A DNA stretch of 64,000 bases. It comes from Streptomyces mirabilis (lineage in GTDB: Bacteria > Actinomycetota > Actinomycetes > Streptomycetales > Streptomycetaceae). This document shows, one piece after another, positions 54,401 to 63,160 of the stretch (position 1 is the first letter of the stretch; the number at the start of each line of letters is the position of its first letter). The translations under genes were made by a program, and so were the position numbers. The notes under the pieces were generated by a model, which ran no database searches, had not been told where the DNA came from, and worked only from the letters and a program-made list of their open reading frames with translations. The stretch lies in assembly GCF_039503195.1 (NCBI RefSeq), contig NZ_JBCJKP010000001.1:8494001-8558000 (forward strand), read 5' to 3'.

Positions 54401-54717
54401 CCGATCGCCGCACCGAGGAGGAGCGCCGCATCACGGCCACCCTCGACCGCTTCGAGGCCACGTTGCGCGCCAAGCTCAAGGAGGAGGGTGACGGCGACGG
54501 CGAACAGCTGGCCCTGCTGTCCACCCACGAGCTGTCCGGCCACGAGCGCCGCCAGTTCGAGGACGACCGCCGCCGCTGGCAGGAACGCCTCGAAGGCCTT
54601 CCCGCCGAGCGTGAACGCGAACTCGCCGCGATCGCCGCCCGCTACCGCGAGCCCCGCTCGCACCTCTTCCCCGCCGCCGTCGTCTTCGTCGTTCCCGCAA
54701 AGGAAGCCCGCCGATGA
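51475..54717 (+). CDS. drmD: SNF2-like helicase (DrmD type)
   Basis: A 1080-residue SF2 helicase. Motif I is LLADDVGLGKTIEAGLV near residue 160, motif Ia VVCPAGLTLKWRDEM, motif II VLDEAHH, motif III SATPHNGY. The HelC half carries VVFTEYRDTQEWL, LATDAAGEGIDLQNHCH and the motif VI EQRIGRIDRWGQKR. The long C-terminal region (about 720-1080) ends in a charged coiled coil (ERRITATLDRFEATLRAKL). Length and motifs match the SNF2-like helicase DrmD of class 1 DISARM. The methylase start overlaps its stop (ATGA), as for drmD-drmMI pairs. The DISARM core drmA/B/C is not in the window. Confidence 0.85.
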   Translation: MTSAVQRATERTGAEQLPEEGNLVEVRGQSWVVARVEPSPAADGEEDRRSATLVHLQSVADGRFGDTLSVIWEVEPGRRVLPAGSLPDASTGAYDSPNRLAAFLDAVRWSAVASADAKTLQAPFRSGVAVEPYQLEPVSRAVGAPRVNLLLADDVGLGKTIEAGLVVQELLLRGRARRTMVVCPAGLTLKWRDEMAEKFGLEFTIVDSEHCARLRRTHGTAANPFRVHPLTIVSLPWLRGQKAQRLLDEVIGAPEESPDGEHKRFFDLLVLDEAHHVAPAAPKQVYAVDSQQTKLIRRLVPHFEHRLFLSATPHNGYPESYTALLELIDDQRFARGVDPDKEALRDTVVRRLKSSVTNPDGTPRFRTRKTLELPVNYTPQEREIHQLLGSFAELRRKKLSPKARGGRRAADLVTLLLKKRLFSSPAAFLHTVQVYLSHLEDTGPARGRAAAAEVPEWLEEFADLVADLDDTGLVDAEDDALTRSTSLTPAEDGRELDLLQEMERWAFTHEAAPDSKAETLIRELKAICRPSDGTFWTNERVVVFTEYRDTQEWLHDLLQQEELTDGGRVERLHGGLSAEERERIRLGFQADPSLHEGKVRILLATDAAGEGIDLQNHCHRLINYDIPFNPNKLEQRIGRIDRWGQKRDPEIYHFIGSGWEQAQAGSYEADLEFLSRVAKKVARMEHDLGSVNAVLADAVQRRMTGDIAPVDIENAKPKPIKGRRTGGDVAPEQNVTAQTKRLADQYEGTVSSLGLTPANVKRVVDTALALDNQPALLPSPFRAKQFEPGDLFDVQPLSGSWERATRGLAHKLREGEQRPLTFSPAVAAQAQDDVVLAHLKHPLVALSTRLLTAAVWNADVVDLNRVTAVVSDDPGVTTTLVSAYARYVLVGTDGTRLHEEVLYAGGWFGDTGRFRRWESVNEQGRVLSHALTEGAEAAPHLRKQLTEAWPRLRDPLYNSLEARAAELGRQLGSRLADRRTEEERRITATLDRFEATLRAKLKEEGDGDGEQLALLSTHELSGHERRQFEDDRRRWQERLEGLPAERERELAAIAARYREPRSHLFPAAVVFVVPAKEARR

Positions 54718-57700
54718 GCCCCCGCCGCCCCATGAGCAGTGGAGTCGCCGCCGCCAAGGCCAAGGCCGCCGACGGTCGCAGGCAGCACCAGGAGTGGCTG
54801 GACCTCACCGAGGTCTCCGGCCCCTTCCTGACCATGCCCGTCCTGCTGAGGGCCTGGCCCCAGCTCGACACCCTGGAGAAGGACGAACGCGCCCGGTTGC
54901 GCGCCCGACACGCCGACTGGCAGACCGACACGACGGCGGGCCGCGACGAGTGGGTGGCGTACGTCCTGACCCGGCTCCTGGGCTGGAACGACGCCTTGAC
55001 GCTGCGCGTGGGCGAGTTGGAGCACCACGGCCTGGACCGCCTCACGCTCCGTGTCGCGGAGCACAACACCGAGGTCCGCCCCGACTTCGCCCTCGTCGAC
55101 CCGGGGACCGATCTGGCGATGGAGCCCAGCGCCGAGACCGCCGCCAAGCGGGTGCAACTGCTCGGCATGACGGTTCCGGCCGGCACCGCGCCCACCGCCC
55201 GCGCGGGAGGCGGCGGCGACTGGGCGGCGGCGCCGGCCGACCGCCTCGCCCGTCTGCTGCGTCACCACGGTGTGCCGCTCGGCCTGGTGACGGACGGCCG
55301 CTGGTGGTGCCTGGTCTGGGCGCCACTCGGCGGCGTCACGACCACGGCCGTCTTCGACTCCATCGGCTGGAACGAGGCGGCGGAACGCAACGTCGTCCGC
55401 GCGTTCGTGTCGCTGCTGCGGCGCCGCCGCTTCTTCGAATACGACGACTCCGAGACGCTGGTGGGGCTGCTCAAGGAAAGCCTTGCGGCGGGCGAGGACG
55501 TCACCGAGGCGCTCGGCGTCCAGGTCCGGCAAGCCGTGGAACTCCTCGTCGACGCCATAGGCCGAGCAGACGTCCGGTCCGTCGAGCACGGCGCACCGGG
55601 CCTGCACGCGTCCGGCGTCGGCGCGGGCGAGGTCTACCGGGGCGCGGTCGCGGTGATGATGCGCATCGTCTTCCTCCTGTTCGCGGAGGAACGTGGCATG
55701 CTGCCGGCCGACAACGAGGTGTACGCGCGCTCGTACTCCGCCCGCTTCCTGCGCGACGAGCTGAAGGCGCGCGCGGACGAGGAGGGCGAGACCTCGCTGG
55801 AGCACACCACGTCGGCGTGGCACCGCCTGATAGCGCTGTTCCACGCGGTGTACGGGGGAGTGGACCACCCGGGCTCCGGCTTCCACCTACCCGCCTACGA
55901 CGGCTCGATCTTCGACCCCGACACGTACCCCTGGCTGGAGCGCACCACCCCGCTGCTCCCGATAGACGACCGCACGGTGCTCCACATGCTCCAGGCGGTC
56001 CAGGAGGTCCGCGTCGGCAAGGGCAAGGACCGCGAGGTCCGCACGCTCAGCTTCCGGGCGCTGGACGTCGAGCAGATCGGCTATGTGTACGAGGGCCTGC
56101 TGTCGTTCGACGGGCGCCGGGCGAGCGAGCACATGGTGGGCCTGATCGGCCCCGAGGGCTTGGAGCACGAGGTCCCGCTGCGGGAGCTGGAGTCCCTCGC
56201 GGCGAAGGCGGCCACGTCGTCGGCGGGAGCGTCGGTGAAGGCGCTGGCGAAGGCCGTCCACGAGAAGTGGAAGGACCCGAAGCCGCCTGCGACGGCAGGA
56301 CAGTTGGAGAAGAAGCTCGCCCCGCTGTCGACCGAGGACGCCGTGGAGGCGAGGCGCCGGCTGAACGCGGTGACGAAGGACCCGGCGTTGACGGAGCGGC
56401 TGGTGCCGTTCGTAGGCATCCTGCGCGACGACCTACGGGGCCTGCCGACGGTCATCCCGAACGGCGCGCTCTACGTCACGGAGTCCTCGCTCCGCAAGAA
56501 CACGGGCACGCACTACACGCCCCGCTTCCTGGCGGAGGAGGTCGTACTGCACGCGCTGGAACCGTTGGTGTACGAGCCGGGCCCGCTTCAGACGGCGGAC
56601 ACGGGGGAATGGCGGCTGAAGTCCGCGGAGCAGATCCTGGACCTGAAGGTCGCGGACATCGCGGTGGGATCGGCGGCGTTCCTGGTGGCGGCGTGCCGTT
56701 ACCTGGGCGATCGGCTGATAGAGGCCTGGGAGAACGAGGGCCGCACGGACGCGATGGTCTATCGGGCCGGGCGCGCGATCGACGCGGTGACGGCGGCGGA
56801 CGCGGAACAGGACCCGGTGGTTGTCGAGGCCCGCCGCCAGATAATCGAGCACTGCCTGTACGGGGTGGACATCAACCCGATGGCGGTGGAGATGGCCAAA
56901 CTGTCGCTGTGGCTGGTGTCGATGGACCCGGGGCGTCCGTTCACGTTCCTGGACGACCGACTGGTGGCGGGCGACTCGCTGCTCGGGATCACCGACATGG
57001 GCCAGATCACCCGCATCCACCTCGACACGGGCGGCCAGGAGGACTCCTTCGCCCTCGACGCACGCGACCGCGTCGACGCCCTGACCCGCGAACGCCTCGC
57101 CATCACCGCCATCAAGGGCGTCGACCTGGTCGCCCTGGCCCAGAAGCGGAAGCGGCTGGCGGTGGTCAACCGGCATTCGGCCCGGCTCCGCCTGGTCGGC
57201 GACCTCATCGCCGGCGCGGCCCTGGCCACCTGCTCCTCCGGCCGCGTCCCCTGGTACGAGTCGGCTGGTGGCGAGCCGGTGCGCGATCTGTTCCCGGTGG
57301 CCGCGAACATCGTCCGCGAGATCGCATCGGAGGACATCACCGACGACATGGACGTGGTGCGCGAGGCGCGGGCCACGGCGAAGGAGTGGCTGGCAGCGGA
57401 GCTGCCGGAGGACGGGCTCAAGCGGGCGCCGGTGCACTGGCCGCTGGTGTTCCCCGAGGTGTTCAGCGGGGGACGGGACGGGTTCGACGCGGTGGTGGGG
57501 AATCCGCCGTTCCTGGGCGGGCAGAAGCTCACGGGCGCGATGGGGGAGGCGTACCGGGAGCATCTGGTGCGATACCTCGCCAGGGGCAAGCGAGGCAGTG
57601 CCGACCTGGTGGCGTACTTCGAACTGCGGGCGCATGAGCTGCTGAACGGGGCGGGGCAGACCGGGCTGATCGCCACGAACACGCTCGCGCAGGGGGACTC

Positions 57701-59000
57701 GCGGGAAGTCGGCCTCGATCAGATGGAGGCCCGGGGTGTCTCCATCCGGCGAGCTGTCAAGAGTGCCCCGTGGCCTTCGAGTTCGGCGGTGTTGGAATAC
57801 TGCGCGGTGTGGACGAGCCGGGCCCGGATAGCGGACGCGGCGGTGCGTGTGCTGAGCGGCATGGCGGTACCGCACGGGATCACGACATCACTGAATCCGG
57901 GGACACGAGAGGCGGCTTGGGTAGAGGCGCTGAAGGGGAACGGAGGGGTGGCGTTCCAGGGTTCGAATGTGCTGGGCCTTGGCTTCACGCTGCCCGAGTC
58001 CGAGGCCCGATCCTGGATCAGCGCAGACGAACGGTATGCGGAGGTGCTGTTCCCGTATCTCAACGGGCAGGACATCAACAGCCACCCGGAGCACGGGACT
58101 GAACGGTGGGTCATCGACTTCGGGGTGCGCAAGCTGAGTGCAGCCGAGGAGTACCCGAAGGCCTACGAGCAGGTGCTGCGCGAGGTGAAGCCGGAGCGGG
58201 CCAAGAGTAATGACAAGCGGCGGCGCGAGATCTGGTGGCAATTCACAAGACCTGCCCCGGAAATGCGCACGGCCATCGGGCTGCTGGAGCGATGCATCGT
58301 GATCACTCGCGTGAGCAAGGTCGTCATGCCGGTCATGGTGTCGACCGGCCCCGTCTTCAGCGAGGCGACAGTTGTCTTCGCCTCCGACGACCCCGCCCTC
58401 CTTGCCACCCTGAGCAGCGCCCCGCACTACTGGTGGGCCATCGACCGCGCGTCGACCATGAAGGGCGACCTCCGCTACACCCCCACCGACGTCTTCGAGA
58501 CCCTGGTGCGTCCACCGCTGACCGACCGCCTCCGCGCCGCCGGAACCCGCCTGCACACCTATCGCGGTGACCTCTTGAAGGCCCGGAACATGGGCCTCAC
58601 CGCGACCTACAACCTGTTCCACGACGCCGCCTGCCAGGACCCCGAGATCATCGAACTCCGCGCCATCCACGAGGAGATCGACAAGGCGACTGTGGAGGGG
58701 TACGGCTGGCACGATCTGCTGGACGAGTCGGGGCAGACGCCGCCCGCCGACCCGACCCACGCGACGTTTCCGCTGGAGCACGGCTTCCACGACACCGATC
58801 AGGGGCCGCGCCACACCGTCGGCCTGCTCGCCCGGACCGAGATCATCGACCGGCTGCGCCGGTTGAACCATCAGACGTACGCCGACGAGGTCTACCTCGG
58901 CAAGCACAAGAAGCCGAAGAAGCACCCCGGCATGCCCAGGCCTTCGGCCGCGGCGATCAAGAAGCTCCAGGAGGGGGCGAGCAGCGGGCACCTGTTCTGA
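54714..59000 (+). CDS. Eco57I/PglX/DrmMI-type N6-adenine methyltransferase
   Basis: A 1428-residue protein. Residues about 50-230 resemble the N-terminal region of type IIG enzymes (RPDFALVDPG, then LVTDGRWWCLVWAP) but a clear PD-ExK nuclease triad is not seen. The methylase core spans about 590-960: THYTPRFLAEEVV, motif I VADIAVGSAAFLVAA, YGVDINPMAVEMAKLSLWL, and motif IV VVGNPPFLGG. Motif I deviates from DPACGSGAFL at three positions. Residues about 1000-1300 are probably target recognition. The gene overlaps the helicase by 4 bp. It is the DrmMI or PglX counterpart of this locus; which target it marks is unknown. Confidence 0.88.
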   Translation: MSPRRPMSSGVAAAKAKAADGRRQHQEWLDLTEVSGPFLTMPVLLRAWPQLDTLEKDERARLRARHADWQTDTTAGRDEWVAYVLTRLLGWNDALTLRVGELEHHGLDRLTLRVAEHNTEVRPDFALVDPGTDLAMEPSAETAAKRVQLLGMTVPAGTAPTARAGGGGDWAAAPADRLARLLRHHGVPLGLVTDGRWWCLVWAPLGGVTTTAVFDSIGWNEAAERNVVRAFVSLLRRRRFFEYDDSETLVGLLKESLAAGEDVTEALGVQVRQAVELLVDAIGRADVRSVEHGAPGLHASGVGAGEVYRGAVAVMMRIVFLLFAEERGMLPADNEVYARSYSARFLRDELKARADEEGETSLEHTTSAWHRLIALFHAVYGGVDHPGSGFHLPAYDGSIFDPDTYPWLERTTPLLPIDDRTVLHMLQAVQEVRVGKGKDREVRTLSFRALDVEQIGYVYEGLLSFDGRRASEHMVGLIGPEGLEHEVPLRELESLAAKAATSSAGASVKALAKAVHEKWKDPKPPATAGQLEKKLAPLSTEDAVEARRRLNAVTKDPALTERLVPFVGILRDDLRGLPTVIPNGALYVTESSLRKNTGTHYTPRFLAEEVVLHALEPLVYEPGPLQTADTGEWRLKSAEQILDLKVADIAVGSAAFLVAACRYLGDRLIEAWENEGRTDAMVYRAGRAIDAVTAADAEQDPVVVEARRQIIEHCLYGVDINPMAVEMAKLSLWLVSMDPGRPFTFLDDRLVAGDSLLGITDMGQITRIHLDTGGQEDSFALDARDRVDALTRERLAITAIKGVDLVALAQKRKRLAVVNRHSARLRLVGDLIAGAALATCSSGRVPWYESAGGEPVRDLFPVAANIVREIASEDITDDMDVVREARATAKEWLAAELPEDGLKRAPVHWPLVFPEVFSGGRDGFDAVVGNPPFLGGQKLTGAMGEAYREHLVRYLARGKRGSADLVAYFELRAHELLNGAGQTGLIATNTLAQGDSREVGLDQMEARGVSIRRAVKSAPWPSSSAVLEYCAVWTSRARIADAAVRVLSGMAVPHGITTSLNPGTREAAWVEALKGNGGVAFQGSNVLGLGFTLPESEARSWISADERYAEVLFPYLNGQDINSHPEHGTERWVIDFGVRKLSAAEEYPKAYEQVLREVKPERAKSNDKRRREIWWQFTRPAPEMRTAIGLLERCIVITRVSKVVMPVMVSTGPVFSEATVVFASDDPALLATLSSAPHYWWAIDRASTMKGDLRYTPTDVFETLVRPPLTDRLRAAGTRLHTYRGDLLKARNMGLTATYNLFHDAACQDPEIIELRAIHEEIDKATVEGYGWHDLLDESGQTPPADPTHATFPLEHGFHDTDQGPRHTVGLLARTEIIDRLRRLNHQTYADEVYLGKHKKPKKHPGMPRPSAAAIKKLQEGASSGHLF

Positions 59001-59084
59001 CCGACCGGGAGTACCCGGCACCCCAGCGGCTGGCTGCCCCTCGGCGGAAGGGTGGCCAGCCACTCTGGCTGTGCGTACGCGCGC

Positions 59085-59288
59085 TCAGCCGCGTGCGTAC
59101 GCTACGAACTGCGACCAGCTCCTGTCGGAGACCCGCAGGCCAGGCCGCCAGGTGTCCTTCGAGTCCCGTACGTACACGGCGTCCAGGTCGGCGGCCACCT
59201 CCACGCAGTCGCCGCCGCCCGATCCGCTGTAGCTGCTCTTGAACCAGCGCAGTCCGTCCACGCTCTCGGATACCTGCTCCACGCTCAT
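59085..59288 (-). CDS. DUF397 domain protein
   Basis: A 67-residue protein with the DUF397 signature LRWFKSSYSGSGGGDCVEVA and VYVRDSKD, ending WSQFVAYARG. Small DUF397 proteins in streptomycetes are encoded beside Scr1-type HTH regulators and act with them in development (whiJ/abaA-like loci). It overlaps the HTH gene by 4 bp (ATGA). Confidence 0.92.
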   Translation of the reverse strand: MSVEQVSESVDGLRWFKSSYSGSGGGDCVEVAADLDAVYVRDSKDTWRPGLRVSDRSWSQFVAYARG

Positions 59289-60109
59289 GTCTCTCCCACC
59301 AGCCGTTCGATGAGCCGCGCAGACTCGACCCCGTTCAGAGCCTGCGATCGCAGCTTGCCATAGCGCAGCCCGAAGGCGCTGACCTCTGCCGGATCACGGA
59401 CGACGCACCCGACCTCTTGAGACTCGATATACCCGAGGTGCTGGTGCTCTTTCGATTCCAGTACCACGAAAGGTCCGTCCAGTCCGGCATGGAACCCCGG
59501 CGAGGCAGGCATGACCTGAACCTCGACGTTACGCAACGCTCCGACCTCCAACAGCTGTTGCCACTGCCCGCGCATGACCGCCGCATTGCCCACCGGGTTA
59601 CGCAGCGCCTCCTCACTGACGATGAACGACAGCTCCGCAAGCGGCACCCGAGTCAGCAGCCTCTGCCGACTCAGCCGCGCCTCCGTGTGCTGGTCGACGA
59701 TCTCCTCGCTCAACGGCGGGCAGTGCCCCGCGAACACCGCCCGCGCGTATGCCTCCGTCTGCAACAACCCTGGTACCAGCAGCGGATCGTAGGAGAACCG
59801 GCTCACCACCTCCGCCTCGATCACCGCGAAGTTGCGAAAGAAGCGGGGCAGCTTCGCCCGATCCACCTCATCCTGGAGCACCTCCAGAACCCCGCCCGCC
59901 TCTAGCACCCGCTCCGCCGCCGTCGTAAACGCCTCCTTCGCCGGCCGCCGCCCCTGCTCCACCGAGGCCACCTGCTCCAGCGAATAGCCGATCGCGTCCC
60001 CGAGCTGCTGCTGGTTCAACCCGGCCCGCTTGCGCAGATGCTGGAGCAGCACACCGTACGCCGACCACACGCCCGGCAGATCGGGTCCCTCCTCCGGCGT
60101 CTTCGCCAT
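59285..60109 (-). CDS. Scr1-family helix-turn-helix regulator (XRE N-terminus)
   Basis: A 274-residue regulator. Residues about 15-70 are an XRE-type HTH (GVLLQHLRKRAGLNQQQLGDAIGYSLEQVASVEQGRR). The rest is the Scr1/DUF5753 domain (FRNFAVIEAEVVSRFSYDPLLVPGLLQTEAYARAV, LSFIVSEEALRNPVG, VMPASPGFHAGLDGPFVVLE). It is coupled to the DUF397 gene and divergent from a HATPase gene, the standard streptomycete trio. The ATG at 60109 is preferred; the open frame extends 14 codons upstream. Confidence 0.92.
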   Translation of the reverse strand: MAKTPEEGPDLPGVWSAYGVLLQHLRKRAGLNQQQLGDAIGYSLEQVASVEQGRRPAKEAFTTAAERVLEAGGVLEVLQDEVDRAKLPRFFRNFAVIEAEVVSRFSYDPLLVPGLLQTEAYARAVFAGHCPPLSEEIVDQHTEARLSRQRLLTRVPLAELSFIVSEEALRNPVGNAAVMRGQWQQLLEVGALRNVEVQVMPASPGFHAGLDGPFVVLESKEHQHLGYIESQEVGCVVRDPAEVSAFGLRYGKLRSQALNGVESARLIERLVGET

Positions 60110-60380
60110 GCGACCAGCTCGTGTGTCTCGTCCGTCCCGTACCGTCCTCACACGTCACGCCCTTCCATCCCGTTCCGCACCCCGCCGCCCACGGCCGCGC
60201 TCGCCACCGGGCCATGTTCAACGCGGCTCGCAGCCGACGGGACACGCCACAGGACCCGTACAACGCCCGTACAGGGCCCGTACAAGCAAACCCCCGGCCA
60301 GTCGCCCCCTCCGTACGACTGGGAAGCCGTACGGCCGTCGGACCTGGTCACCTGGCGGTTCATCCCGCCACGCTGACCCC

Positions 60381-60884
60381 GTGACCCACCCTCAGATCAC
60401 CGGCGAAGCCAAGCCGCCCCACACGCCCGCCCCTCAACTGGTCCTGCGCTTCAGCGGCACCAGACGCGGCGCCCGCCTCGCCCGCCAACTCGCCACCCAG
60501 CAGTTCACCGAGTGGACAGGCCTCCCGCACGACTCCGACCCCGCCCGGACCGTCGCCCTCGTCACGTCCGAACTCGCGGCCAACGCCGTCCGCCACGGCA
60601 GCCTCCCCGGCCGGGACTTCCGGCTTGCGCTGCTCCTCCTGCCGAACGCACTCCGCATCGAGGTGACCGACACCCGCCCGGAGCGCCATCCTGAACCTGC
60701 CTCCACCGCCCCGCAGTCACTCGACGCCCCGTCGGGACGGGGACTGCTGCTGGTGGAGGCGTACGCCGAATGCTGGGGCTGGGAATGCCGGGACGCTTAC
60801 ACGAAGACCGTGTGGGGCGAGGTGGCGCTCCCGTCCTTGCCAGAGGCGCAGGCGGCGACGAACGCAGCGAAGAATCTCTTGTGA
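60381..60884 (+). CDS. HATPase-domain (anti-sigma-factor-like) ATP-binding protein
   Basis: A 167-residue GHKL ATPase of the RsbW/SpoIIAB-like type: N box VTSELAANAVRHGSL, and G1/G2 box SGRGLLLVEAYAECWGW. No other domain. It is divergent from the Scr1-type HTH with a 271-bp spacer, and the three genes form the typical whiJ-like group. The GTG start is where family similarity begins; the frame remains open upstream. Confidence 0.88.
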   Translation: MTHPQITGEAKPPHTPAPQLVLRFSGTRRGARLARQLATQQFTEWTGLPHDSDPARTVALVTSELAANAVRHGSLPGRDFRLALLLLPNALRIEVTDTRPERHPEPASTAPQSLDAPSGRGLLLVEAYAECWGWECRDAYTKTVWGEVALPSLPEAQAATNAAKNLL

Positions 60885-60971
60885 ACTCAGTGCATGAAGG
60901 AGATACTGTTTCCGTTCCCGTCGTCCGTGCCCCGTTGGGCGAACACTCCTGGGCGTCCCCTGTGAGGATCC

Positions 60972-62894
60972 ATGCTCGACCACCGTCTCGTGCAGACTGC
61001 CGTGATCGGTAACGCAAGCTCCGACCACCCGGTGATCCTGCCCATGGAAGCCGCGGAGCTGGAGGTCTGGCGCAGGCGCCACCCGAACTACACCTACTGG
61101 TGTGGTTACGAACTCGGTGGATGCGGCGGCAGGTTGATGGATCGCCTCTACCACGACAAGGTATGCCACTTCGCCCACGTGGCCGGCGGCCCCACCTGCG
61201 GACGTGCCGCCACTGGCGAGTCCAGCGCCGACCACCTGTTCATCAAGCGGGGCCTACGCAACCTGCTGAGCAAGCACGGGCAGCGGGGCGATGTGCGCAC
61301 CCATGACCTCGGCTGGGGACCTGGCGGCGCGGTCGACCTGCACCTGCCCGCCGCCCGCCGCAGGCTCCGTTTCCAGCTCTCGAGTCTCGACTACCGAGGG
61401 TGGCGCACGGCGAACCTCGCCCTCGGCGGCGACGTGGACGAGGTCGACTGGCTCTTCGGTTCGGACGGCCCGCTCACCGAGGAACTCCTGGCCCGCAACG
61501 GCTACGGTCTGCGCTTCCGCCTGGAGACCGCGGGCGGTGAGCGCCGCGTGTACGTCGGTACCCGGACCTACGACGAACAGCCCGTCCGCTGGGACCTCTT
61601 GGAGGACTGCCGGATCGAGCGGGCCGGCCTGCTGACGCCCTCCGCAGCGGCCCTGCGCGTACCCGCTCAGCGCCTGGAGCCGTTCGCGTTTCCTCTCGAT
61701 GGCCCCACGATCTTCACTCTGGACAAGGAAGCGCCTGTCCCCGACGACTCGCCGTTCGCCGCCGAGGGGCGCCGCCTGGTCATGGCTGACGTCAAACCTC
61801 TCGGCAGCCCCATCGTAAGAGCGGTGCTCTCCCTGCCTGACGACACCGCGCTGCCTCCAGCACAGTACGTGTACCGAGCAGCCGACGGCGCACGCCTACT
61901 GGTTCGCGAAGGAGCCGACGGGTGGGCCGTCCACTTGGACCGTTTCGTGCGTCTCAACGCTCACGAGGCGGCTCGCACGGGCCTGGCCGGGGTGCTTCCC
62001 GAGTCGCCCGAAAGGCAGCCGGCTCCGGCGCCTCGGACACGCCAGCCGAATCCTCAGCCGTCCATCGCACCCCTGAGAGTGCAGCCTCCGGCGGCGGACC
62101 GGAAACAGAGGGCGAAGAAGGGCGTGCCCCTGACCCGAGACCAGGCCATCGTCCGCGTCCGCGAGACCTTGAGGGCCTCCGCGCCAAGAGGGGGCACACA
62201 TCACTGGTCCGCCCTCGCCGCGCAACTCGGTGAGCCGCTCACCGGCATGTCCGCGAGCGAGCGCGTCGACTTCCTCGTCGAGGTCGACAGCCCGCTCTGG
62301 GACACCAAGGCAGTGCTGTCGGTGCTGCTCCGCGACGATGCGTGCCTCTTGTCGTGCCTGCCCGCCGTACTCGCGAAGCTCGGAGTGCGAGGCGCCGAGG
62401 GGCTGTCGGCCGATTCGCCGGCCTTGCACTCCTGGGTGAACCAGGAGACGGAACGGGCCATCGCGCTGTACGCGAATCCGTCACGCGCAGTGCTGAGACG
62501 ACAGCCTGTCACCAGCCCTGCACGTGCACTGACCGCGCGGCAGGGGAGAGAAATGGGTGCGTTGATCAGGCGCGTCCAACAGCACCAGCCCAAGCAGGAC
62601 CGGTTCAAGAGCCGGGACTCCACTGCTGCGGAAAGGCAGCAGGTCCGTGAGTTGCTCAACCGGGTAGAGAAGAGGATGTCCGTCTTGGGCGGAGCGTTCA
62701 AAACGAGCAAACAGACACGCCGGACGCTTCGCGTCGCCCGCGCGTGGCTCACTCTTGCTGTCCCGGGCTACCTGATCCCTGCCAACCCCTCGCCGTTGGA
62801 GAACCAGGCGCTCAGGACGAGCGCTGCCGAGCTTCGGGCCCAACTGAATGAAATTGCTACGGCGTTGGCGGCGACAAAGCTCAAGTATTGGTGA
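60972..62894 (+). CDS. CoiA-like competence-family protein
   Basis: A 640-residue protein. A zinc-binding module near residues 38-80 (YWCGYELGGCGG, CHFAHVAGGPTCG) and the following ESSADHLFIKRGLRNLL and VDLHLPAARRRLRFQLSS match the CoiA nuclease-like domain. The C-terminal 250 residues are basic and helical with no clear domain (QRAKKGVPLTRDQAIVRVRETL, KRMSVLGGAFKTSKQTRRTLRVARAWL). GAGGA precedes the ATG. The function in Streptomyces is unknown; proximity to the defence-like locus makes DNA binding or cleavage in defence possible. Confidence 0.7.
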   Translation: MLDHRLVQTAVIGNASSDHPVILPMEAAELEVWRRRHPNYTYWCGYELGGCGGRLMDRLYHDKVCHFAHVAGGPTCGRAATGESSADHLFIKRGLRNLLSKHGQRGDVRTHDLGWGPGGAVDLHLPAARRRLRFQLSSLDYRGWRTANLALGGDVDEVDWLFGSDGPLTEELLARNGYGLRFRLETAGGERRVYVGTRTYDEQPVRWDLLEDCRIERAGLLTPSAAALRVPAQRLEPFAFPLDGPTIFTLDKEAPVPDDSPFAAEGRRLVMADVKPLGSPIVRAVLSLPDDTALPPAQYVYRAADGARLLVREGADGWAVHLDRFVRLNAHEAARTGLAGVLPESPERQPAPAPRTRQPNPQPSIAPLRVQPPAADRKQRAKKGVPLTRDQAIVRVRETLRASAPRGGTHHWSALAAQLGEPLTGMSASERVDFLVEVDSPLWDTKAVLSVLLRDDACLLSCLPAVLAKLGVRGAEGLSADSPALHSWVNQETERAIALYANPSRAVLRRQPVTSPARALTARQGREMGALIRRVQQHQPKQDRFKSRDSTAAERQQVRELLNRVEKRMSVLGGAFKTSKQTRRTLRVARAWLTLAVPGYLIPANPSPLENQALRTSAAELRAQLNEIATALAATKLKYW

Positions 62895-63160
62895 TTCGAG
62901 CGTGCCGAGACAGGCCCACCACATTCGAAGACCCGGGAACCGGCGGGCAGGACTGTCCACGACCGATGGCCTGAGTGAATGCTCGGTCCCCGCCCACGGT
63001 CGCGTGGATCCTCGTCCGCCCTCGATCGCCTGGTCGAGGAAGTCGCGGACCCGCATCACAGAATCGACGTACCCACCCGTACAGCCAACGTTGGCTTGAG
63101 ACTTGGCCGTACGTCGGCGCCCATCGAGGCGCTCGCCATCTGAGAGGACCAGAAGCCCAC

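Noticed and set aside
51475..59000. A complete class 1 DISARM system
   Set aside because: Only the DrmD-type helicase and a DrmMI-like methylase are present; drmA, drmB and drmC are not found within the window.
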